DNA from: Phycisphaerales bacterium UBA2266
Lineage (GTDB): Bacteria; Planctomycetota; Phycisphaerae; Sedimentisphaerales; Anaerobacaceae
DNA: 27,046 nt
Direction: 5' to 3'
Assembly: GCA_002347125.1 (NCBI GenBank)
Contig: DDXG01000361.1
Coordinates: 35,683-62,728 of the forward strand
The number at the start of each line of letters is the position of its first letter. Positions within the stretch are counted from its first letter, which is position 1. A program made the position numbers and the translations under genes. The notes below the pieces were generated by a model. It had not been told where the DNA came from and did not search any database. It worked only from the letters and a program-made list of their open reading frames with translations. Positions 16,331 through 23,600 of this stretch are shown piece by piece.

Positions 16331-16690
16331 TCAGTCCGCAATGGCCCGCCAACCCTGGTTCAGCTCCTCCAGAAGCGCTATGACTTCACGAACCATTTCC
16401 GCGTCCGTCTTCGTATTCGCCTGCCCAAGATGGCTGCCCATGAAGACGTAGAGCTTCCGGAGATTCTGTGATATCTCCCCGCCGGCCTCCATGTCGAGAC
16501 TCATGTTGAGTTCGTCGATGATGTCTAGGGCTTTGTTGAGGTAATGGCCCTTGCCGGCGTAGTCACCTTCCTCAATGGCCGTCGCGGCCAGCTTGAGGAA
16601 CTTGATAGCGCCGTCGTAGAGCATCACAATGATCCGTCCCCGGCTCTGCGTTGTAACGGCGGCCTGTCGGTATGCTGCGACTGCGTCCAT
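16331..16690 (-). CDS. fliS: Flagellin export chaperone FliS
   Basis: Predicted 119-residue cytoplasmic four-helix protein of normal FliS length. The N-terminal family pattern is present (AVAAYRQAAVTTQSRGRIIVMLYDGAIKFLKLA), as is the later helix KALDIIDELNMSLDMEAGGEISQNLRKLYVFM. FliS binds the C-terminal helices of flagellin, prevents its polymerisation in the cytoplasm and delivers it to the export gate. GGAG lies seven bases before the ATG. It follows the flagellin gene on the same strand after a strong terminator, so it is either reached by read-through or has its own unrecognised promoter. A short inverted repeat (GGTTCG 16729-16734, CGAACC 16744-16749) lies in its leader. The GT41 gene comes next downstream. 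Confidence 0.92.
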   Translation of the reverse strand: MDAVAAYRQAAVTTQSRGRIIVMLYDGAIKFLKLAATAIEEGDYAGKGHYLNKALDIIDELNMSLDMEAGGEISQNLRKLYVFMGSHLGQANTKTDAEMVREVIALLEELNQGWRAIAD

Positions 16691-16781
16691 ACAGCTACTC
16701 CACGAAAGACCCGCAGGCCCGCCCCGATGGTTCGATGATGCAGCGAACCGCAGGATCGTCTCCGCGGGTGAGAACCAATAG

Positions 16782-16823
16782 AAGGGGAGATGACGGCCGC
16801 ATCTTCGGGCGTCATCTCCCCTT
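16782..16823 (-). terminator. Strong hairpin terminator after flagellin
   Basis: A 14-bp perfect stem (16782-16795 with 16810-16823, AAGGGGAGATGACG and its inverse complement) encloses a 14-base loop. It sits 45 bases downstream of the flagellin stop. The following T-rich stretch is short on either strand, so it may attenuate as well as protect the abundant flagellin mRNA from 3' decay, leaving some read-through into fliS. Confidence 0.75.
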
Positions 16824-16868
16824 TGATAGCATCAGGAACTCGCTGAACGAGTCATCGCCCGTTGCTTC

Positions 16869-17684
16869 TTAGAGCAGATTCAGCGCCATCTGCGGCATCG
16901 CGTTGGCCTGCGACAACATGGCGATGCCGGCCTGGGCGAGCACCTGGCTCTTTGTAACCTGGGCCATTTCACTGGCAACGTCCACATCCGAGACACGCGA
17001 CTCGGCAGCCATGAGATTCTCGGACTGGATGTTGAGGACGTTTATGGTTCCTTCGAGCCGGTTCATCTTGTAGCCGAACTTGGCCCGTGCCGTGTCCTTG
17101 CTGCCGATGGCCGTGTCGATCGTCGTCAAGGCCGCCTTCGCGCTGGCCTCCGTTGAGATCGCCAGACCGGTGATGGCCAGACCCGCCGAGGCGCTGGTCA
17201 TGTTGCTACCCGTGATGTCGATCTTGTCCGAGGTCAGTTCACCGAAGTGGATGGACCGGGTGGTGCTGTTGTCCAACATGCTGATGCCGTTGAACTTGGT
17301 GGCGCCGGCGATACGGTCGATCTCCAGCCTCATTTCGTCGAACTCCTGGTGCATGATCCACCGCTGCGCCGAGGAGTACGAACCCGTCGCGGCCTGTTCG
17401 GCCAGTGATTGCATACGAATCAGGGCGTCGTCGATGGTCGCCATCGCCCCTTCCATCGTCTGCAGCATACTGATGCCGTCACGGGCGTTCCGCGCGCCCT
17501 GCTTGATGACGGCAATGTCGGCACGCATCAACTCGCGGACAGCCAAACCGGCGGCGTCATCGCGAGCACCGTTGATGCGGAGGCCCGAAGACAGTTTCTC
17601 AACTGACTTGCTCAATGCCTCGTATGCGTCGCCGACGTGGCGAGCCGCGTTGACCGACATCAAGTTGCTCTTGATTGCTAACAT
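16869..17684 (-). CDS. fliC: Flagellin (compact, D0/D1 only)
   Basis: Predicted 271-residue filament subunit. The N-terminal D0/D1 region (AIKSNLMSVNAARHVGDAYEALSKSVEKLSSGLRINGARDDAAGLAV) and the C-terminal D0 (ESRVSDVDVASEMAQVTKSQVLAQAGIAMLSQANAMPQMALNLL) are both canonical, including the Arg-rich start of the family and the terminal NLL. The middle is only about 80 residues, so surface domains D2/D3 are absent. That middle (about 140-195) is rich in Ser/Thr (LDNSTTRSIH, TGSNMTSASAG), offering sites for O-glycosylation. AAGGAG lies seven bases before the ATG. A sigma-28-like promoter lies upstream and a terminator downstream. Subunits are exported with FliS and polymerise into the filament. 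There is only one flagellin gene in the window. Confidence 0.95.
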   Translation of the reverse strand: MLAIKSNLMSVNAARHVGDAYEALSKSVEKLSSGLRINGARDDAAGLAVRELMRADIAVIKQGARNARDGISMLQTMEGAMATIDDALIRMQSLAEQAATGSYSSAQRWIMHQEFDEMRLEIDRIAGATKFNGISMLDNSTTRSIHFGELTSDKIDITGSNMTSASAGLAITGLAISTEASAKAALTTIDTAIGSKDTARAKFGYKMNRLEGTINVLNIQSENLMAAESRVSDVDVASEMAQVTKSQVLAQAGIAMLSQANAMPQMALNLL

Positions 17685-17754
17685 GTCATGACTCCTTAAG
17701 AAAACAAACGTTCACTTTCTTGCGGCCTGTCAAGTCCGAAGATTTCCACTGTAT

Positions 17755-17785
17755 GCACACAACTGCCGATCTCCGCGCAGTGTGC
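17755..17785 (-). promoter_or_regulatory. Predicted hairpin at the 5' end of flagellin mRNA
   Basis: GCACAC with TGC (17755-17760, 17764-17766) pairs with GCA and GTGTGC (17777-17785), nine base pairs with a three-base bulge. From the predicted start near 17791 it would begin about six bases into the transcript. Hairpins at that place are known to shield abundant mRNAs from 5' end-dependent decay. Confidence 0.45.
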
Positions 17786-17797
17786 GTTCAATGCTCA

Positions 17798-17824
17798 TTT
17801 TCGATGGCAAGAACGGAAACTTGA
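17798..17824 (-). promoter_or_regulatory. Sigma-28 (FliA)-like promoter of flagellin
   Basis: On the minus strand TCAAGTTT, 11 bases, then ATCGAAAA. The -35 box differs from TAAAGTTT at one base and the -10 keeps CGAnAA of GCCGATAA, with the canonical 11-base spacer. Transcription would start near 17791, giving a leader of about 105 bases. The layout matches the site before the flgM-like gene. Confidence 0.7.
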
Positions 17825-18078
17825 GACGTCAACATCCACCCGGATATCCCCCCGGCGCACTCGCCCTGTAAAACGCGAAGCGAGAATACTGGTATCCCCG
17901 ATTGAGACGACGGAAGGGGCGGAAAGTTTTTTTTCTATTTTATCTGTATTGCCCATCTTCTCAGCCTCTGCCCAAGTGCACCCAGCCAATAACTGGTCGG
18001 GCGCTCTTCGGGCCAAATTGCCGATAATATCCGAGCATGGGTAAGGCTGGCGGCAGGTCTGAGCCGATAGCTTAGGGT

Positions 18079-19086
18079 ATGGACCAACGAACGTCCGAGA
18101 AAACGCTGCTCGTCTTCAACTGCCACGAGGCATGGATTTACCAACTTCGCGCACTCGGCCTGCCGCTGGACATCGTGGTCGGTCTGGACGGCCGGCACAC
18201 AGAAGGCTGGGACCACCAGATGCGCCCCATCCCGCCGAACGCAAGGCTCGTCCCGCTCAGCCAAGCCTTCTCTAACCCCACCCCCTACTACTGCATTATC
18301 ACGCACAATATCGCGGACCTGATGCAGATCAAGCACCGTCCGGAACCCCGTCTTCTGGTTATCCACTCTACGATTGAGGGCCGCTGCCTGGAGGAGCAGT
18401 CAACGGTCGATCCGGCGAGTATGCGGCAGACGCTACGGACCTATCTGACCCTCACCCGCGGTCATGCCGTGGCGGTGTCGCCGCTGAAAGGCAGAAGCTG
18501 GGGCTTCAGCGAGGACATCATATCGTTCTGTGTCGAGCCGGGGGATTACCCGCCCTACAGGGGCGAACTGGCATGTGGCCTTCGCATCTGCAACTTCATT
18601 ACGAGCCGTCGCCGTATCCTGATGTGGGACTTCCAAGAGCGGGCATTTGCGGGGCTGCCCGTTACGCTGGTGGGACACAACCCGGGTCTGCCGGGTGTCC
18701 GCGCGGCCGAGAGCTGGGATCATCTGAAGGCACACCTGCAATCCCACAGGTTCTACATCCATACGGCCGATCCCAACCTGGAGGATGGCTACAACATGGC
18801 CACCGTCGAGGCCATGGCCGCCGGTATGCCCGTCCTCAGCAACAGCCATGCCGGCTCTCCCGTGGAGCATGGGGTCAGCGGCTTCTTGAGCGACGACCCA
18901 CAAGAGCTGAACGGCTACGCACGGATGTTGCTTGCGGATCAAGACCTTGCCGTCCGAATGGGCCGGGCCGCGCAAGCCTGCGCCCTCCGCCGATTCCCGG
19001 TGGAGGCCTTCCGGCGTAAGTTCCTGCGGTCTATCGAGATAGCACGGGCCAGGATGTCGTTGATGTCGGTCATAGATCAACCGTGA
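18079..19086 (+). CDS. Glycosyltransferase of GT4/GT-B type
   Basis: Predicted 335-residue cytoplasmic glycosyltransferase. The N-terminal half is poorly conserved. The C-terminal half has the GT4 nucleotide-sugar-binding pattern: FYIHTADPNLEDGYNMATVEAMAAGMPVLSN (acidic residues D236 and E244 in the E-x7-E arrangement), followed by HGVSGFLSDD and a helical end. Such retaining enzymes use UDP-, GDP- or ADP-sugars; donor and acceptor cannot be read. It is transcribed away from flagellin and ends 10 bases inside the 3' end of the convergent TPR glycosyltransferase gene. Between flagellin and a fliK-linked glycosyltransferase, it is a candidate for extending or starting a flagellar glycan. The start is the first ATG of the frame. 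The Shine-Dalgarno sequence is weak and a GCCGATAA half-site lies about 50 bases upstream. Confidence 0.8.
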   Translation: MDQRTSEKTLLVFNCHEAWIYQLRALGLPLDIVVGLDGRHTEGWDHQMRPIPPNARLVPLSQAFSNPTPYYCIITHNIADLMQIKHRPEPRLLVIHSTIEGRCLEEQSTVDPASMRQTLRTYLTLTRGHAVAVSPLKGRSWGFSEDIISFCVEPGDYPPYRGELACGLRICNFITSRRRILMWDFQERAFAGLPVTLVGHNPGLPGVRAAESWDHLKAHLQSHRFYIHTADPNLEDGYNMATVEAMAAGMPVLSNSHAGSPVEHGVSGFLSDDPQELNGYARMLLADQDLAVRMGRAAQACALRRFPVEAFRRKFLRSIEIARARMSLMSVIDQP

Positions 19087-20714
19087 ATCGCTACGGGCGC
19101 CGTTGGCCGGGTCCGATTGCTCACCGTCTCCGCAAGTGCCCCGCGCACTTGTTCGAGCACATCCGACCAATCGTGCGGTTGCTTCTGGCGAAACAGCCGG
19201 ACGGTGGGGTACCACGGGCTGTCAGGGCGGTCCAGCATCCACTGCCAGGCGGGCTCCGCACAGAGTAACCCCCATGCAGGCCTGGCCATTGCACCGGCCA
19301 GGTGCAGCACGCACGTGTCCACACTGATCAGCAGATCCAGGTTGGCGATCACCGCGGCGGTATCCGACAGGTCCCGCAGCTCGCCGCCCAGGTCAACGAC
19401 CCCGGTAGAACCGCATTGTTGCGCCAGGTCATCCGCGGACGGGCCCTTCTGCAGGCTGTAAAGGGCCACATTCGGTATTCGGCAGAGGCAGGCAAGGTCC
19501 GTCAGGCGGCACGACCTTACGCTATTGCGCGCATAGCGGACGTCCCCCGACCAGACGATTCCGACCTTCAAGCGAGGTCCGAGTAATCGGTTCCGCCAGT
19601 ACGCCACCTTAACCGGGTCGGCATGGATATAGGGAACCGTTGCGGGGATGTTGTCGGCCGTTGTGCCAAACAAACCTGGCAGGTCCAACAGAGATACATG
19701 TAAGTCGTTTCTGCATAAGGATTTGCAATCGGAACCGATAACAGAACCGACGGGCAGGTGCCGCAGTAGGCCGACGAGGCTCTCCTGAACCTCCAACAGC
19801 ACCGCAGCGCCTGCGCCCTGGAGCATCGGCACGTATCGGACAAACTGGATACTGTCGCCAAGGCCCTGCTCGTAGTGAACCATAAGGGTCTTTCCACCCA
19901 ACGGCTCGCCCCGCCAACACCGGCCCGGATACTCCCGACCACAGAGCACCAGCCCTATGTCCTTGTGCCGGCGGTAGTTATAGTCTGCCCAGCCTTCTTG
20001 ATACCGTCCTGTCAGCAGCAGTACAAGGGACCGGTTCCAGCGGGCCTCGGCATAGTCGTTGTCGAGTTCGATGGCTCTATCGTAGCATTCCAGAGCCTCG
20101 TCGTATCTCCTCAGGGCATTCAATGTGACGCCCAGATGATTGTAAGCCTCGGCATAGCAGGGGTCTATGAGTACCGCGTGCCGATACGCCTCGGCTGCCT
20201 CATCGAGGCAGCCAAGCGTCTGCAGAGCATATCCCAACGTGTTGCGGGCAAGGGCGTCCCGCGGGTTCATTGAGATGGCGCGTCGGGCGTATTCCGCGGC
20301 TTGGTCGAAGGTTCCGTGGCCCATCAGAGCAACGGCAAGATTCACATAAGCGTCGCTGAACTGAGGGTCTATGCAAATGGCGCGGCGGTAAGAAGCGATG
20401 GCCTCGTCGCTCCTTCGGGCCTCATCGAGGATCAGGCCACGGGTGTTGTGGAGTCTGGCGACCCTGGGAGCCGCGAGAATCGCCCCGTCCAAGTGTTCCA
20501 GAGCTGCTTGCGTATCACCCTTGCCGCTCGCAATCAGCGCAAGCCCGTACAGGGCGGACGGCTCCTCAGCGTTCTCCGACAGAACCTGCCGGTACAGGTA
20601 CTCGGCATCATCCAAGCGGCCCCTTCGGTGGTATCGAAAAGCCACGTTCAACGTCGAGACAGGATTGCGAACACTCCGGCGCGGGTCGGTACTTGTCTTT
20701 GGGGCGGATCGCAA
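19077..20714 (-). CDS. TPR protein with GT9-like (heptosyltransferase fold) C-terminal domain
   Basis: Predicted 545-residue cytoplasmic protein. Residues about 22-250 form six or so TPR repeats (for example DAYVNLAVALMGHGTFDQAAEYARRAISMNP and AEAYNHLGVTLNALRRYDEALECYDRAIELD). Residues about 275-535 resemble GT9: GKTLMVHYEQGLGDSIQFVRYVPML, VGIVWSGDVRYARN, and DLLISVDTCVLHLAGAMARPAWGLL. TPR plus GT9 proteins occur in many motile bacteria, but the substrate is not established to my knowledge. The TPRs may recruit a protein acceptor as in OGT. The start is TTG at 20714 with GGGAG nine bases upstream; in-frame TTG and GTG codons at residues 22 and 24 are alternatives. Only 25 bases separate it from the fliK stop, so it is probably cotranscribed with fliK. 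It converges on, and overlaps, the GT4-type gene. Confidence 0.85.
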   Translation of the reverse strand: MRSAPKTSTDPRRSVRNPVSTLNVAFRYHRRGRLDDAEYLYRQVLSENAEEPSALYGLALIASGKGDTQAALEHLDGAILAAPRVARLHNTRGLILDEARRSDEAIASYRRAICIDPQFSDAYVNLAVALMGHGTFDQAAEYARRAISMNPRDALARNTLGYALQTLGCLDEAAEAYRHAVLIDPCYAEAYNHLGVTLNALRRYDEALECYDRAIELDNDYAEARWNRSLVLLLTGRYQEGWADYNYRRHKDIGLVLCGREYPGRCWRGEPLGGKTLMVHYEQGLGDSIQFVRYVPMLQGAGAAVLLEVQESLVGLLRHLPVGSVIGSDCKSLCRNDLHVSLLDLPGLFGTTADNIPATVPYIHADPVKVAYWRNRLLGPRLKVGIVWSGDVRYARNSVRSCRLTDLACLCRIPNVALYSLQKGPSADDLAQQCGSTGVVDLGGELRDLSDTAAVIANLDLLISVDTCVLHLAGAMARPAWGLLCAEPAWQWMLDRPDSPWYPTVRLFRQKQPHDWSDVLEQVRGALAETVSNRTRPTAPVAIHG

Positions 20715-20739
20715 TGGGGCAGGCTCCCGGCTTTGCTTT

Positions 20740-22404
20740 TCAGATTAACATGTTGATGGAGTTCTCGCCGCTGACTGAGAGTCGTTGCGCGTCGCTACGG
20801 CTGTGTGTGCCGTAGGCATGGATTCGTGGATACACCGGGCCATCCTGTTCCGCATACGACGAACGCTCTTGCTGGGCCTGCCGGCGTTGTGAGGAGTCCT
20901 GTTGAGCGTGGGGCTGGGGGGATGGAAGGTCGCGGGAGTTCTGGTGCTGCTCCGGCGGGGCCGCAACGTCGATTCTGCGGATCTGCACGCCAGCTTCCTG
21001 CAAATTGCGTAGTATCTCGGGCAATGCCTGCTGGATTTCCGCGCGCGTCTGGGCCCTGGCGGCTTCAACCAGTGCCGTTATCTGGCCGCCGCTCTCCTCG
21101 AACCTTACGGTCACGCGGCCCAGTTCCGGCGGATTCAGGCGGATTGTGACCTGGCTTTGGCCCTCGGCAATGGAACTCTGAATCGACTCGCGGATCTGGC
21201 CGCCCGGGCCGTCCACCACATCACCGGAGTGTGCATCCGACGCGGGTTGCGCCGAAATGTCTGCTCGGCCAACCACATCAGGTGCGTCTTGTACGGCCTC
21301 AGGACCCGACATTATGGACTGCATGGGCTGCTGAGCCTGCCCGGTCTCGGACTCGCCCCCCCTACCGGCGTCCGGTTCGCTCTGCGCGGCGGCCTGCAAG
21401 GCCTGCATCGGCGACGGCCTTTGGGACCCGGCGAGCGCATCGGCCTGCGCGGTGGGAGTCTGCTTCTGAGGCGCAAGGGGCTTGTCGGGGTCCGGAGGCG
21501 CCTGGGGGCGTATCGGCGAGTCTGCCTTAAGCTCACCGTTCTCGCCGGCCGTTTGAGGCTCTTGAGAAACCGGCATGGTTTGCGATTTTGTCGGACTGTC
21601 CGGCAGCGGTGTCTGCGAGGCAATCGCTGGCCTGCCTTGCGGGCGTTCGTCGGATACGAGAGGAACGGACTTGCCTTGGGGAGACTTGCCCCGCGCCACC
21701 CTCTCTCCTGTCTGGGCCTCGTCAGTTGCCGGCGGTCGACCGGCTCGGGCGGGCGGTATTGTCCGCTCAGACACAGCCGGTGAGGTTGACTTGGCAACCA
21801 GTGCCGGCAGAGCACCAGCGGCGATATCGGCGGCTCTGCTGCCGTGCTCGACTCCCAGCAGAGCTTCGCCTATCCCCTCGGCTGCGTCCGCCGGGATGCC
21901 GCCACCAGTGTTCCCCACCACTGATTGTCCCCGTAAGATGACTTCCGCAGTCCGTCCCCTCGGGGGTGAATCCACTGTCATGGGGCTTGGGGAAAAAGGT
22001 CTGACGTTCCTTCCCGCGATCTTCACAGTGTGCAGGGCTATGGCTAACGAGTCAATGGACTGGCCTGAGGCATTGGGAGTCCTGTCGGGGGCTTGGGAGG
22101 CAACACTGGAGGGGGCCACCTTCCTGGGAGCCGTCGTCCGATCGTCTGACGCCGCCGTTGCAGTTCGTACTGCAAGGGCTCCAACAGCCGCTGCGGGCGC
22201 ATCAGGTTGCCCAGCGGGCAGAACCGGCTCACGCACCTCGAACCCGGGCCCGTGGCCGTCGGTGGGTCGCCGTCTGGAGGAACGGCCCGCCAGCCCATCC
22301 GAAGGTTCGGCGCCCGACCGTGGGCTTCGGGACCGGCGAGGGGCCAACACGTCGATCAGCCCGGCTGTCTGGGGCGTACCGATAGCGGACAGAGCATCAC
22401 TCAT
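20740..22404 (-). CDS. fliK: Flagellar hook-length control protein FliK
   Basis: Predicted 554-residue exported ruler protein. Residues 1 to about 380 are low-complexity, rich in Pro, Gln, Ser and Ala, as in FliK rulers. The C-terminal domain (about 395-480) has the family signature: SQVTIRLNPPELGRVTVRFEESGGQITALVEA, with the LNPPELG motif starting at L423. A Gln/Ser-rich tail follows. FliK measures the hook and switches the export gate from hook to filament substrates. I chose the ATG at 22404; a GTG at 22428 lies inside the predicted promoter. That promoter would start transcription about four bases before this ATG, so either the mRNA is nearly leaderless or translation begins further in, for example at the GTG of codon 19. 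The unconserved N-terminus does not settle this. The TPR/GT9 gene follows. Confidence 0.88.
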   Translation of the reverse strand: MSDALSAIGTPQTAGLIDVLAPRRSRSPRSGAEPSDGLAGRSSRRRPTDGHGPGFEVREPVLPAGQPDAPAAAVGALAVRTATAASDDRTTAPRKVAPSSVASQAPDRTPNASGQSIDSLAIALHTVKIAGRNVRPFSPSPMTVDSPPRGRTAEVILRGQSVVGNTGGGIPADAAEGIGEALLGVEHGSRAADIAAGALPALVAKSTSPAVSERTIPPARAGRPPATDEAQTGERVARGKSPQGKSVPLVSDERPQGRPAIASQTPLPDSPTKSQTMPVSQEPQTAGENGELKADSPIRPQAPPDPDKPLAPQKQTPTAQADALAGSQRPSPMQALQAAAQSEPDAGRGGESETGQAQQPMQSIMSGPEAVQDAPDVVGRADISAQPASDAHSGDVVDGPGGQIRESIQSSIAEGQSQVTIRLNPPELGRVTVRFEESGGQITALVEAARAQTRAEIQQALPEILRNLQEAGVQIRRIDVAAPPEQHQNSRDLPSPQPHAQQDSSQRRQAQQERSSYAEQDGPVYPRIHAYGTHSRSDAQRLSVSGENSINMLI

Positions 22405-22419
22405 ACGCTTGACTCTACT

Positions 22420-22434
22420 GCAATCCACATGCCA
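22420..22434 (-). promoter_or_regulatory. Sigma-54 (-24/-12) promoter of fliK
   Basis: On the minus strand TGGCATGTGGATTGC fits TGGCAY-N5-TTGC with exactly ten bases between GG and GC. Transcription would begin near 22408, only about four bases before the fliK ATG chosen here, which raises a question about that start codon. Confidence 0.65.
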
Positions 22435-22741
22435 GAGACCATCTGCCTACAGTCGTGAATATAAAGCATTTAACTACAAGGACTTACGTTGGCACATTGA
22501 GTCTTCCTGCACCCGGCGTGTGCGTCGGCTGGGACAGTGCGGCGAGATATTCCGGCAGCACGGGCAGGAACTTCCGCCCAACGGCGTCGAGACCCGACAT
22601 TCACGACCTGTAGAGAAACCGTCGGGCTGTACGGAATCCCGACGCCCACCGGCCAAGCGAATTCCGCAATCCCGGTGCGAAAACAGCCTTTGCATCCCAC
22701 AAGGCGGGTTTCCAGGGCCCCTGCAGGGCGAGATTGCCGGC

Positions 22742-22757
22742 TGGCACGGTTCTTGCA
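22742..22757 (+). promoter_or_regulatory. Sigma-54 (-24/-12) promoter of the flgB operon
   Basis: TGGCACGGTTCTTGCA is a full match to TGGCAC-N5-TTGCW. GG (22743-22744) and GC (22755-22756) have the required ten-base spacing. Transcription would start near 22768, 38 bases before the flgB ATG. Confidence 0.85.
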
Positions 22758-22805
22758 TCCATCCTGCTGATGGTGAAGGTTCGCTGAAATGGTACGGACA
22801 CCGAT

Positions 22806-23165
22806 ATGAGCAAGACAGACGTTGTATTCGATCTGATCACGGCGGGGCTGCGGGCCGAGGGACTCCGACAGAAGGCCATCGCCAACAACATCGCCAACCT
22901 TGAGACCCCGGGATACCGCCGGGTCGACATCCGATTCGAGGAACTGGTGGCCAAGGCGATAGAGGCCGGCGATGAGGCGCAGATCGACGAGCTGGATCCC
23001 CAAGTATACCACCCGATGATCACCCGCGTCGGCTCGAACGGCAACGACGTGAGCCTGGAACATGAAGTGGGCGAGATGGTGCAGAACACCCTGCGCCACA
23101 GCGCCCTGGTGAAGCTGCTGAACAAGAGACTCCAACAAGTAGCCCTGGCCATGCAGGTGCAATAG
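22806..23165 (+). CDS. flgB: Flagellar basal-body rod protein FlgB
   Basis: Predicted 119-residue proximal rod subunit, a usual FlgB length, exported through the flagellar type III apparatus into the periplasm without a cleaved signal. The N-terminal heptad region includes the rod/hook family motif RQKAIANNIANLETPGYRRVDIRFEE. The C-terminal helix (NTLRHSALVKLLNKRLQQVALAMQ) is typical. FlgB forms the part of the rod next to the MS ring with FliE and FlgC. It is first in the operon, behind the sigma-54 promoter. The Shine-Dalgarno sequence is weak (CGGA about ten bases before the ATG). Confidence 0.93.
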   Translation: MSKTDVVFDLITAGLRAEGLRQKAIANNIANLETPGYRRVDIRFEELVAKAIEAGDEAQIDELDPQVYHPMITRVGSNGNDVSLEHEVGEMVQNTLRHSALVKLLNKRLQQVALAMQVQ

Positions 23166-23186
23166 GCATAAGGGCTCGGACCAGCC

Positions 23187-23588
23187 ATGGGAACGCACTC
23201 GATAGGACCAATTGACATTGCGGTCTCCGGCCTCAAGGCCCAGGGCCAGAACATCCGGCTGATCACCTCGAACGTAGCCAACTCTCAGACAACACAAACG
23301 GGCTCGGGTGATCCCTACCGGCGTGTCGAGGCGGTGCTGAAGGCGGCGGCTGACCCGTTCGGCGGCGTCACAGTCGATGAGGTCGCGGCCGACATGAGCC
23401 AATTCCCCCTGGTCTACAAGCCGGGCCACCCCAACGCCGACGCCCAGGGCTACGTTCAGATGCCTAATGTGAGTCTGCCGATGGAGATGATCAACTTGAA
23501 TGTAGCGGCGCGGGCCTACCAGGCCAACGCGGCGGTGCTCAAGCGTTACCAGCGGATGGTTGAGACATCGCTGGAGCTACTGAGATAA
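23187..23588 (+). CDS. flgC: Flagellar basal-body rod protein FlgC
   Basis: Predicted 133-residue rod subunit of normal size. The N-terminus (IDIAVSGLKAQGQNIRLITSNVANSQTTQTGSGDPYRR) and the C-terminus (YVQMPNVSLPMEMINLNVAARAYQANAAVLKRYQRMVETSLELL) carry the two conserved terminal regions of FlgC, including the NV-x-LP-EMINL-x-AARAYQAN stretch. It is exported and assembled in the rod after FlgB. It lies 21 bases after flgB and 12 before fliE, clearly cotranscribed. AAGGG lies 12 bases upstream of the ATG. Confidence 0.94.
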   Translation: MGTHSIGPIDIAVSGLKAQGQNIRLITSNVANSQTTQTGSGDPYRRVEAVLKAAADPFGGVTVDEVAADMSQFPLVYKPGHPNADAQGYVQMPNVSLPMEMINLNVAARAYQANAAVLKRYQRMVETSLELLR

Positions 23589-23600
23589 GGAAGCAACCCT

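Larger units (their letters stand above)
17685..18078. other. Divergent intergenic region between flagellin and the GT4-type gene
   Basis: 394 bases containing the flagellin leader with its hairpin, the sigma-28-like promoter, and an AT-rich tract with an eight-T run (17927-17934) about 105 bases upstream of the flagellin -35 box, possibly a bent or UP-like element. Toward the GT4-type gene the only promoter-like sequence is an isolated GCCGATAA at 18020-18027 without a matching -35 box. Confidence 0.6.
22405..22805. other. Divergent control region between fliK and flgB
   Basis: 401 bases with no convincing gene, carrying outward-facing -24/-12 promoters at both ends. About 100 bases upstream of the flgB promoter is a perfect inverted repeat, CGTCGGG (22620-22626) and CCCGACG (22638-22644) with an 11-base spacer. 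It is well placed to be a dyad bound by the sigma-54 activator for both promoters. Its assignment as an enhancer is inference. Confidence 0.5.

Noticed and set aside
18020..18027. GCCGATAA, a perfect sigma-28 -10 box before the GT4-type gene
   Set aside because: No TAAA-type -35 box at the required distance. An isolated 8-mer is expected by chance in a window of this size.
21575..22903. Plus-strand 442-codon frame
   Set aside because: Antisense to fliK and running into flgB in another frame. Long shadow frames are expected in GC-rich, low-complexity DNA. No family motif seen.
22470..23429. Minus-strand 319-codon frame spanning the fliK-flgB gap
   Set aside because: Mostly antisense to flgB and flgC. 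The remainder covers the sigma-54 promoter region and lacks any recognisable domain.
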